Origin: an uncultured Bacilli bacterium
Lineage (GTDB): Bacteria > Bacillota_I > Bacilli_A > RF39 > UBA660
DNA length: 23,063 bases
Reading direction: 5' to 3'
Assembly (NCBI GenBank): GCA_934133155.1
Contig: CAKPAT010000004.1
Span: forward strand, 1 to 23,063
A model generated the notes under the pieces. The model was given only the letters and a program-made list of their open reading frames with translations. It did no database searches and was not told the origin of the DNA. Position 1 is the stretch's first letter; each line of letters opens with the position of its first letter. The position numbers were made by a program, and so were the translations under genes. Of the stretch, positions 17,901-23,063 are shown piece after piece.

Positions 17901-18079
17901 ACTTTTTTATTAGGATTTTCTTTTAATGTATCATAAATTAACTGAAGTGCTATGTATGATTTTCCGGTGCCTGTGGCATGGGAAATGCATACCCTATTTT
18001 CTTTTTCAAACATTTTTCTTACTTTTTCATAGCTTATGGCATTATGTTCATAAAGCCCTACTTCATATGTTTTTTCCAT
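14951..18079 (-). CDS. DECH-box SF2 helicase with eight helicase-associated repeats
   Basis: 1042 residues. The N-terminal half is an SF2 helicase related to type III restriction/RAD25-like enzymes. It has Walker A HATGTGKS around 34-41, LICDECH (DEAH-type box) with DECH at 112-115, TATP at 142-145, FAINMYNEGIHV near 322-333 and QQLGRALA at 353-360. The C-terminal half (about 452-1008) is eight tandem copies of the helicase-associated (HA) domain, each starting LNYI at residues 455, 524, 593, 662, 731, 798, 867 and 936. ATG has AAGGAG upstream. It forms a unit with the 85-residue ORF. No nuclease or methylase is adjacent. Possible roles are nucleic-acid remodelling or defence; none can be chosen from this sequence. 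Confidence 0.88.
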   Translation of the reverse strand: MEKTYEVGLYEHNAISYEKVRKMFEKENRVCISHATGTGKSYIALQLIYDTLKENPNKKVLFLAPTNGILEQFAAHIQNLGLKNVTLRTYQSLLNLSEEELKKIECDLLICDECHRLGAEEWKKRIDILTETHPKMKIFGITATPVRARGTSEENDISETFFHGNVASTYSLAEAIADGVLPNPDYHIAVAVLEDECAELEKIIQNGNASEEEKQKYKKILKTVKDKISQGEKTSDLLKKHIKKGGKYIYFCPPGSDIEELQNKFLEDLYPDITAEEVEMYQVINGEIRGQTDKENKQNSDNFRYNKSNTGLDVTNKTKVMFAINMYNEGIHVNDIDGVIMCRQTSSEIIFYQQLGRALAVTKSQNKPVVLDFMNNFEKILSLQKHIRDIKKNENREISDDDYDESYTDYTENDIRDLLKVAFDLDEEIIDVLETFLEVRGFAQSLCDMSFEEKLNYIQTEFIDKNEHFPKDKDTQRFSDGTLIGSWLGCNKEKIMKEAENGNETALQICKLRNWGVDLFTERLNYIQTEFFNKNKPLPKKKDTQRFLDGTSIGGWISNNKDKIMKKAENGNEIAFQLVKLKKWKVDIFAEKLNYIGAEFIDKNEPLPKDKDTQKFLDGTSIGGWISNNKEKIMKEAEKGNETALQIVKLKNWKVDIFAEKLNYIGAEFIDKNESLPKFGDAQKFSDGTSIYGWISNNKEKIMKEAEKGDGIFLQICKLKHWGIDMFTERLNYIGAEFIDKNESLPKSGDARRFSDGTSICRWIDANKEKIMKEAEKGNETALQICKLRKWNVFTEKLNYIGAEFIDKNNPLPEAKDAQRFSDGTLICNWIRKNKDKIMKEAENENETAHQICKLKNWKVDIFAERLNYIQTEFIDKNNPLPKSEATDEFPDGTLICNWIRKNKDKIMNEAENGNETAHQICKLKNWEVDLFTERLNYIQTEFFNKDKPLPKRSSKTKNEAAEKFPDGALIGEWISNNKEKIIKKAENGNETARQICRLKGWNVEEAREEFEESSDFSTVSDKIKSSNPKEIGEKENGRKIS
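15056..16726 (-). repeat. Eight tandem 207-bp coding repeats (HA domains)
   Basis: The period is 69 codons, except for one unit two codons shorter (LNYI spacing 69, 69, 69, 69, 67, 69, 69) and a last unit with extra residues before its FPDG. The scaffold LNYI..EF..K...LP, then DGT.I, W, NK.KIM.EAE.G, and QICKL..W is nearly constant. The residues around the Trp vary most: GSWLGC, GGWISN, YGWISN, CRWIDA, CNWIRK, GEWISN. The copies are similar enough at DNA level to recombine. Confidence 0.85.
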
Positions 18080-18112
18080 AACTTTCTCCTTATGCGTTTA
18101 AATAACATTTAT

Positions 18113-18141
18113 ATTATACATATATGAAGGAAAAATGCAAA
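18113..18141 (-). promoter_or_regulatory. Promoter of the helicase unit
   Basis: The -10 TATAAT (18113-18118) and a weak -35 TTTGCA (18136-18141) are 17 bp apart. They lie about 35 bp before the helicase ATG and just downstream of the xfp terminator. Confidence 0.55.
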
Positions 18142-18145
18142 TTAA

Positions 18146-18164
18146 AAGGAAGTTTATCTTCCTT
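18146..18164 (-). terminator. xfp terminator
   Basis: The minus-strand sequence is AAGGAAG, loop ATAAA, CTTCCTT, then TTAATTT. The 7-bp stem begins at the last base pairs of the xfp stop codon. Confidence 0.7.
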
Positions 18165-20478
18165 AGTTATTCCAGTTCCAGTTTCTGACTTCTTCCATGT
18201 CTTCACCATTATCTTTGATGTAATTTTTATGCTGAACTAGTTTATTTTTCATAAGTTCCATGAGGTATGTTCCGTCGCTGCCAAGGTCAGGGATATGATT
18301 TAAGGCGTCGATTACCAAATGATAACGATCTATTTCATTTTGTACTCTCATGTCAAATGGTGTGGTAATTGTACCTTCTTCTATATAGCCATGAACAGAT
18401 ATGTTTTTGTTTTCTCTTAAGTATGTTAGCTCATGAATTAGGGTTGGATAGCCATGGTAGGCGAAAATGATTGGTTTATTTTTAGTAAATAAATAGTTGT
18501 ATTCTTCGTCGGTTAAACCGTGTGGGTGCTTGGAATTGGATTCAAGTTTCATTAGATCAACGACATTGATACATCTGATTTTTACTTTTTTAAGGTATTT
18601 ATGAAGTATTGATATGGCGGCTAGAGTCTCAAGTGTTGGTGTTGCACCACAGCAGGCCATGATTATATCTGGATCTGTGTCATCGTTACTAGCCCATTTC
18701 CATATACCGATACCTTTAGTGCAGTGAACTACGGCCTCTTCCATATTTAACCACTGATAACTTGGATGCTTTGAAGCAACTATGATGTTGATATAGTTTT
18801 TGGTTTGCACACAATGATTAAAGCATGACAGCAAACAGTTGGCATCTGGTGGTAAATACATTCTGACGGTGCTAGCTTTTTTATTGGCCATGTGGTCTAG
18901 AAAACCTGGGTCTTGGTGAGTATATCCGTTATGATCTTGCTGCCAAACGTTTGATGTTAACAAAAAGTTTAGTGAACTAATATCGGCTCTCCATGATAGT
19001 TCGTGACACACTTTAAGCCATTTAGCGTGCTGTGAGGCCATGGAATCAATTATTCTAATAAAAGCTTCATAGCTAGCGAACATTCCGTGTCTTCCAGTTA
19101 GAATATATCCTTCAAGCATACCTTCGCATAGGTGCTCGGAAAGGTAGGAATCCATTACTCTTCCGTCTTTACTTAAATATTCATCTTGCGTTTTAATATC
19201 TTCCTGCCATGATCTTTTAGTAGCTTCAAATACATTATAAAGTCTATTCGACATGGTTTCGTCGGGACCGAATATTCTAAAATTTGTTTGATTATTTATG
19301 AATATATCTCTAATAAATTTAGAAAGTTCTTCGGTGTCTTGTTTTTTTACTTTACCATGGCTTTCAAATTTAACGGCATAGTTTCTAAAGTCCGGCAGAA
19401 TTAAATCTTTTAAAAGTAATCCACCGTTTGCCACCTTGTTTGACCCCATTCTTCTATCGCCTTTTGGAAGAAAGTCTTTGATTTCTTTTTTTAGTTTACC
19501 GTTTTTATCAAATAATTTTTCTGGGTGATAACTTTTAAGCCATATTTCGATTTGTTTAATGTGCTCATCTGTATCTATAGAAAGTGGTACCTGGTGGGCT
19601 CTAAAGGTTCCTTCTATTTGTTTGCCATCAACGAATTTAGGACCAGTCCAACCTTTAGGGGTTTTTAGTATAATCATAGGCCATAATATTTCTTTTTGTT
19701 TATTTGTTTTGATATTTATTATATCTTGAACAACTTTATCTAATGTTTTGTACATTATTTCATGGACTTCTTCAGGGTTTGTACCTTCTACTAAGTATGG
19801 TTTATATCCTAACCCATAAAAGTAATTACCTAAGGCTTCGTTACTTATTCTTGATAAAACTGTTGGGTTACTTATTTTATAGCCGTTTAGGTTTAATATT
19901 GGAAGAACTGTTCCATCTTTTTCTGGGTTTATAAATTTGTTACCAAACCATGATGTTGCTAGTGGTCCAGTTTCAGCTTCTCCATCACCTACTACGCATG
20001 CTACTATTAAATCTTTATTATCTAAGGCTGCCCCAAAGGCGTGTGCTAGTGAGTAGCCAAGTTCTCCTCCTTCGTGAATTGATCCTGGGGTTTCTGGAGC
20101 GGCATGGCTGGAAACTCCTCCTGGGAAAGAGAACTGTTTGAATAGTTTTTTTAATCCGTTTTTATCTTCTGTGATATTTGGATAGACTTCACTATATGTT
20201 CCTTCTAGGTATGTATTAGATATTACACTGTTACCGCCATGGCCTGGTCCGGATATGTATATCATGTTTAGGTCATACTGTTTGATTATTCTATTTAAGT
20301 GGGCATATATGAAGTTTTGAGCAGGTACGGTTCCCCAGTGCCCAACTATTTTCTTTTTTAGGTGTTTTTTTTCTAATTTTTCTTCTAATAGTGGGTTATC
20401 TAGTAAGTATAATTGACATGCGGATAGGTAATTGGCCGCATTAAAATATTCGTTTATTATTTTTAAATCTTCTTTCAT
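18163..20478 (-). CDS. xfp: Phosphoketolase (xylulose-5-P / fructose-6-P)
   Basis: A thiamine-diphosphate enzyme that splits xylulose-5-phosphate (and usually fructose-6-phosphate) with phosphate into acetyl-phosphate plus glyceraldehyde-3-phosphate or erythrose-4-phosphate. The 771 residues are slightly under the usual 780-825. Visible features are [10 protein letters not shown] at 47-56, SGPGHGG at 76-82, the ThDP/Mg motif GDGEAETG at 164-171, RPD-type region residues HQVPL near 290, SYEAFIR and HQDPGF in the pyrimidine domain, CCGATPTLE near 610 and the family-typical C-terminus EVRNWNW. AAGGGAT lies before the ATG. A -10 TATAAT is at 20505-20510. It is a monocistronic unit with its own terminator. 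Sugar specificity cannot be told from sequence. Confidence 0.95.
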   Translation of the reverse strand: MKEDLKIINEYFNAANYLSACQLYLLDNPLLEEKLEKKHLKKKIVGHWGTVPAQNFIYAHLNRIIKQYDLNMIYISGPGHGGNSVISNTYLEGTYSEVYPNITEDKNGLKKLFKQFSFPGGVSSHAAPETPGSIHEGGELGYSLAHAFGAALDNKDLIVACVVGDGEAETGPLATSWFGNKFINPEKDGTVLPILNLNGYKISNPTVLSRISNEALGNYFYGLGYKPYLVEGTNPEEVHEIMYKTLDKVVQDIINIKTNKQKEILWPMIILKTPKGWTGPKFVDGKQIEGTFRAHQVPLSIDTDEHIKQIEIWLKSYHPEKLFDKNGKLKKEIKDFLPKGDRRMGSNKVANGGLLLKDLILPDFRNYAVKFESHGKVKKQDTEELSKFIRDIFINNQTNFRIFGPDETMSNRLYNVFEATKRSWQEDIKTQDEYLSKDGRVMDSYLSEHLCEGMLEGYILTGRHGMFASYEAFIRIIDSMASQHAKWLKVCHELSWRADISSLNFLLTSNVWQQDHNGYTHQDPGFLDHMANKKASTVRMYLPPDANCLLSCFNHCVQTKNYINIIVASKHPSYQWLNMEEAVVHCTKGIGIWKWASNDDTDPDIIMACCGATPTLETLAAISILHKYLKKVKIRCINVVDLMKLESNSKHPHGLTDEEYNYLFTKNKPIIFAYHGYPTLIHELTYLRENKNISVHGYIEEGTITTPFDMRVQNEIDRYHLVIDALNHIPDLGSDGTYLMELMKNKLVQHKNYIKDNGEDMEEVRNWNWNN

Positions 20479-20504
20479 GTTTATCCCTTCCTATTCTATT
20501 TAGT

Positions 20505-20510
20505 ATTATA
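20505..20510 (-). promoter_or_regulatory. Likely -10 of xfp
   Basis: A perfect TATAAT, 26 bp before the xfp start codon. No clear -35 is visible in the AT-rich sequence upstream, so the call rests on the hexamer and the position between genes. Confidence 0.45.
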
Positions 20511-20537
20511 TCGTTTTTTTTAGGAAAAATAAACTGT

Positions 20538-21476
20538 TTATAATGCTTTTTTTGCGACCTCTTTACTATTTACTGTGAATACAACTTCGTTTATATCATA
20601 ATTTTCTTTGGCTGAAAGGCTTACTGATTGGATTACTTCGTCCAAAACAGTCTCTGTTACTTTATCATCAAATAATTCTTCATTAAATTCTAAGTTTAAT
20701 GTTTGGCCATTTTGCTTTGCAGAAACTAATTTGGCATTTGTACTTAGAAAGCTCATAAGGTTTTTGTTTGGATTAAAGTTTTGAGATAGTTCGTCAATTA
20801 TTATGTCTATTTTTTCTCTATTATCGTTTAAATATTTGGTTACGGGAACATAGTAGTAGTTTCCTTTTATTTGGTTTATGTAGTAGATTGTGACATCTTT
20901 TATGTCTTTGGTGCTGGTTAGGTCAAATTCTTTATTAATTCCAAAGGTTTTATCTAAGGTGCTTGGAAGATTTATTTTTGTTTTTGGCAGTTTTGTTAGA
21001 ATATCACCTTCAACGTATATTATTATTTTGTTTATGTTTTCTATTTCGGTTAAGGTATAGCATATAGCTTCAACCATTTTTTCTTCTTTTTTCTCATCTA
21101 TATCTAATATGTCTTTGGAAAAATCTATTTTAAGTAAGTCGCCTTCTATGCTGATGTTTAATACTTCGGTATTTGGCGGGAGTATGGCATTAAAGCCATT
21201 TGGTATTTTACTTTCCATAGCATCTATTGTCATGATTTTGATAAGTTCTTGAGCTTTTTCTTTAGCATTTGTTTTAGATGTTACAACATCTACTTTGGCA
21301 AGATAGTTATTTTTATCTAAAAGGTATATGGGGCTTGTGGTTATGTTTGCGTTTGTGTATTCAAGTTCTTCTTTGGGGTTTATTTTTTTACTTTCTGGCA
21401 GGAGGTATAGTAAAGATATAGCTAGTAAGGCGATGGTTGATAAGGTTATTTTTCTTATAGATATTTTTTTTAACAT
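20538..21476 (-). CDS. GerMN-domain protein (GerM-like)
   Basis: 312 residues from ATG 21474-21476, preferred because GGTGAT lies 4 bp upstream. An ATG four codons earlier has no ribosome site. A basic start (MLKKISIRK) precedes a membrane span at about 9-26 (LSTIALLAISLLYLLP). There is no lipobox Cys, so it is anchored rather than a lipoprotein. Two GerMN-type domains follow. The first is at about 45-180, with ILPPNTEVLNISIEGDLLKID; the second, at about 195-310, has AKLVSAKQNGQTLNLEFNEEL. GerMN domains occur in sporulation and germination proteins such as GerM and in envelope proteins. It lies directly after gerE, behind a terminator. The same two genes are neighbours in Bacillus subtilis as I recall it, which supports the GerM call. 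Confidence 0.82.
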   Translation of the reverse strand: MLKKISIRKITLSTIALLAISLLYLLPESKKINPKEELEYTNANITTSPIYLLDKNNYLAKVDVVTSKTNAKEKAQELIKIMTIDAMESKIPNGFNAILPPNTEVLNISIEGDLLKIDFSKDILDIDEKKEEKMVEAICYTLTEIENINKIIIYVEGDILTKLPKTKINLPSTLDKTFGINKEFDLTSTKDIKDVTIYYINQIKGNYYYVPVTKYLNDNREKIDIIIDELSQNFNPNKNLMSFLSTNAKLVSAKQNGQTLNLEFNEELFDDKVTETVLDEVIQSVSLSAKENYDINEVVFTVNSKEVAKKAL

Positions 21477-21503
21477 TTGTATCACCATTTAATGATATGA
21501 AAT

Positions 21504-21527
21504 AAAAGGGCTTTTAATAACCCTTTT
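21504..21527 (-). terminator. Terminator between gerE and the gerM-like gene
   Basis: AAAAGGG and CCCTTTT form a 7-bp stem around a 10-base loop, with a T-rich 3' side. It overlaps the gerE stop codon and leaves under 30 bp before the next ATG. The gerM-like gene therefore depends on readthrough or on a promoter I cannot see. Confidence 0.65.
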
Positions 21528-21732
21528 ATAATGAGATTTCGCCAAGTTTTAATAGTTCGACAACGGCACCAGCTCTACCTTTAACTCCTAATTTTTGCAT
21601 GGCGTTAGATATATGGTTTCTAACGGTTTTATCGCTTATTTTAAGTTTTTCGGCGATTTCTTTTGTCGTATTATTTTTTATTAGAAGGTTAAAAACTTCA
21701 CTTTCTCTTTTAGTTAATACTTTTTGTTTCAT
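21526..21732 (-). CDS. gerE: GerE-type LuxR-family sporulation regulator
   Basis: A 68-residue single-domain LuxR/FixJ helix-turn-helix protein. It has LTKRESEVFNLL, then TTKEIAEKLKISDKTVRNHI as the recognition helix-turn-helix, and SNAMQKLGVKGRAGAVVELL. It closely resembles B. subtilis GerE, the last mother-cell regulator of spore coat genes, which is also a stand-alone HTH of about 74 residues. I choose ATG 21730-21732 because GAGG lies 5-6 bp upstream. The longer start at 21774 lacks a ribosome site and would lie outside the predicted sigma-K transcript. It is followed by a terminator and then the gerM-like gene. Confidence 0.9.
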   Translation of the reverse strand: MKQKVLTKRESEVFNLLIKNNTTKEIAEKLKISDKTVRNHISNAMQKLGVKGRAGAVVELLKLGEISL

Positions 21733-21776
21733 GTTTTCCTCACTTTCTAAGCTGGGTGGTTTATATTTTCTCATAT

Positions 21777-21803
21777 TATTTTATGAGTGTTTTTGATTTT
21801 GGT
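21777..21803 (-). promoter_or_regulatory. Sigma-K-like promoter of gerE
   Basis: On the minus strand the -10 reads CATAAAATA (21777-21785), matching the sigma-K pattern CATANNNTA. AC at 21802-21803 is 16 bp upstream, as in the AC-N16/17 -35 element. Transcription would start near 21769, about 37 bases before the chosen ATG. In B. subtilis gerE is sigma-K-dependent. Confidence 0.55.
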
Positions 21804-21814
21804 GATTTTGAATA

Positions 21815-21841
21815 GAAAAAAAACTTCGCGCTTTGTGAAGT
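21815..21841 (-). terminator. Terminator after the second surface gene / before gerE
   Basis: The minus-strand sequence is ACTTC, an interior of 9 bases, GAAGT, then eight T. It would stop transcription coming from the surface gene at 21947-22966 before the gerE promoter. Confidence 0.65.
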
Positions 21842-21869
21842 ATTAACATTTTCAAATAGGATCATTTAT

Positions 21870-21932
21870 TAGTTGCATCACCAGAAAGCAAAGAACATTA
21901 TGTGCACTTTCGGTGATGGTTTCAGTGCATTA
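21870..21932 (-). other. Candidate structured RNA between a surface gene and gerE
   Basis: On the minus strand, TGCACT (21924-21929) and AGTGCA (21903-21908) form a stem around a 15-base loop containing CATCACC (21912-21918). CATCACC is complementary to GGTGATG downstream (21876-21882). This allows an H-type pseudoknot, or a switch to a longer CATCACC-GAAAG/CTTTC-GGTGATG hairpin, which excludes the first stem. A terminator follows at 21815-21841. It does not match a riboswitch I know. Confidence 0.4.
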
Positions 21933-21946
21933 TTTTTTGTCATCTG

Positions 21947-22966
21947 TTAACTGATTAATTCGTAAGGAGTATCTTTTTGCCCGCTTCCTTTTAGTGTGAT
22001 GTTTTTAGTGATGTAAAATACTGGATATGTATTAAATAAACCGCCCTCTCCTACTGAAGAAGAACTATATAAGGCACTTTCACTTACATAGTGCCAACTT
22101 GAATGAGGTGCTGATGTGCTACTAACTGGTGTGATAAGCCAGCCATTACCTACCAGTTTATATAGCCAGTTGGTATTTTGGCATTCAGTCCATATATCTG
22201 ATTTTTTTGTATTAGCATATACTGTTTCGCATAAGGGGTTACTATTTGCATTTACAAAATCAGTTAATGATGCTAAAGCGACTTTGCCTTTCCACTTATA
22301 TTCGTTTTCAGCTTTTACCGTGTTTGTCAGTTGTTCATTTTCTCCATTTACGGGTCCAACATTAAATGAGTGTATGGCTATTATTTCTTTAGTTTTGCTT
22401 GATAAAGTATCATACCATGTTTCATTTAAGTAAGTGTTTAAATAGGCTTCTTTTTCAGGTAAATTATAAAGTTTTTCACTAAAAGTTTCTTTTGCCATTT
22501 GAGTTACACTGTTTTCATTTTTATCAAGCATGGTATATTTACTTCCCCAGACGTTACAGCCGTAGTACGGTCCATCATAGTGGCAGTAATCTGCCGCATT
22601 TTCGGAGTATCTTATTTGTTCACTTGCTTTATCCAGAACATTCGTTAAAACGCTTTCTTTTTTGATTACTTTTAAGGCATTATTTTCGATGGAAATTATT
22701 CTATATAAGTTACTATCTATTTTGATATAGTTATCAGGATTTGTACCTTTATAAACATATTTATTTTTAGTGTATTTATCTAAGTAAAGTCCATCACCAC
22801 TTTCTACTACTTTTGTTTTTAATGTTTCTATGGTGTTTGACGTTTTAACGTTTCCTTTGGCACTTAAGTTTATATTTGTATTAAAGGCAGCATATGCGGT
22901 TCCTAAAAAAATAAATGTAAAAATTAAGAACGCTTTTAGTATTTTGTTTTTATTTTTCCTTCTCAT
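21947..22966 (-). CDS. Exported surface protein with signal/anchor and C-terminal fold of unknown function
   Basis: 339 residues. A basic MRRKNKNK precedes a hydrophobic segment at 10-27 ending in TAYAAFN, then NINLSAKGNVKTSNT. The signal region is shared with the protein at 1-563. The AYA-AF site fits signal peptidase I or SipW-like cleavage. The C-terminal half (VGNGWLITPVSSTS, then SSSVGEGGLFNTYPVFYITKNI and GSGQKDTPYEL) resembles the repeated WWLRSP...GVRPVFYL endings of Bacillota surface proteins such as DUF6273. Two Cys pairs (YCHYDGPYYGC and CETVY...TECQ) could form disulphides. ATG has GAGG upstream. A palindrome lies 28 bp before it, as for the other surface gene. Function is unknown. 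Confidence 0.78.
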   Translation of the reverse strand: MRRKNKNKILKAFLIFTFIFLGTAYAAFNTNINLSAKGNVKTSNTIETLKTKVVESGDGLYLDKYTKNKYVYKGTNPDNYIKIDSNLYRIISIENNALKVIKKESVLTNVLDKASEQIRYSENAADYCHYDGPYYGCNVWGSKYTMLDKNENSVTQMAKETFSEKLYNLPEKEAYLNTYLNETWYDTLSSKTKEIIAIHSFNVGPVNGENEQLTNTVKAENEYKWKGKVALASLTDFVNANSNPLCETVYANTKKSDIWTECQNTNWLYKLVGNGWLITPVSSTSAPHSSWHYVSESALYSSSSVGEGGLFNTYPVFYITKNITLKGSGQKDTPYELIS

Positions 22967-22983
22967 GTTTTACCTCTTTCTGA

Positions 22984-23008
22984 CGCATAAATAGCTATTA
23001 TGCGTTAA
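22984..23008. promoter_or_regulatory. Palindromic leader element S3 of the second surface gene
   Basis: CGCATAA and TTATGCG are perfect 7-bp arms around a 7-base core, followed by TTAA. The element lies in the same place relative to the ATG as S1 at the first surface gene, and shares CATAA, TTAT(A/G)CGTTAA. It would form a hairpin in the mRNA just before the ribosome site. The promoter probably lies at 23009-23063, but no clear hexamers stand out. Any second copy would be beyond the window end. Confidence 0.5.
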
Positions 23009-23063
23009 GTTTTCTATATTAAATATATCAAAATACCATAATTTTGTCCATAAACTTGCTTTT

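Noticed and set aside
21733..21774. Longer gerE start
   Set aside because: No ribosome site, poor match to GerE N-termini, and upstream of the sigma-K-predicted transcript start region.
21870..21932. c-di-GMP (GEMM) riboswitch
   Set aside because: Resembles it in a GAAA segment only. The conserved GEMM core (AAACC with GGGACGCAAAGC) is absent.

Overview
The window is low-GC, A+T-rich Bacillota DNA. All 18 gene ends inside it use TAA (16) or TAG (2), none TGA, and Trp is TGG, so the code is standard. A GerE regulator next to a GerM-domain protein, a YlmC/YmxH PRC-barrel protein, a threonyl T-box and a LafB/CpoA-type glycolipid glycosyltransferase all point to the Bacilli or a nearby spore-forming gut lineage. 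I cannot name a species. All genes but one are on the minus strand.

Layout in window order. At 1-563 is the 5' part of a secreted DUF285/BspA-like surface protein. Its promoter lies between two 29-bp repeats that are direct copies except for an inverted 4-bp core. At 757-4917 is a housekeeping run, transcribed right to left: mtaB (tRNA ms2t6A methylthiotransferase), a one-pass membrane protein, recD2 helicase and a 49-residue protein too short for ordinary ORF calling. At 4952-5527 is a one-pass acidic coiled-coil protein. The stretch 5528-6144 holds no intact gene, only degraded ORF scraps and a terminator-like hairpin. At 6145-10207 is a threonine T-box operon with five genes in the order unknown ORF, thrS (without TGS domain), class I glutamine-amidotransferase-like peptidase, YlmC/YmxH and glycosyltransferase. 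Its -35 box lies in the last codons of mutS (10442-12958).

The only plus-strand gene (13133-14702) is an arylsulfate sulfotransferase-like exported protein. Its ribosome site and start are separated from the body by a one-base frameshift in a T9 tract, so it is either phase-variable and caught off, or a sequence error. Facing it are a DECH-box helicase with eight 69-residue tandem helicase-associated repeats and an overlapping small ORF. Next come phosphoketolase (xfp), gerM-like and gerE. gerE has a sequence matching a sigma-K promoter. A second surface protein with the same signal region and a similar palindromic leader closes the window.

The main themes are translation and tRNA supply (T-box, thrS, mtaB), DNA repair (mutS, recD2), central carbon flux (xfp), sporulation-type regulation (gerE, gerM-like) and cell-surface genes with possible on/off control. 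The items most deserving follow-up are the inverted-core repeats at the surface-gene promoter, the T9 frameshift, the helicase repeat array with variability focused in one segment, and a possible pseudoknot RNA upstream of gerE.
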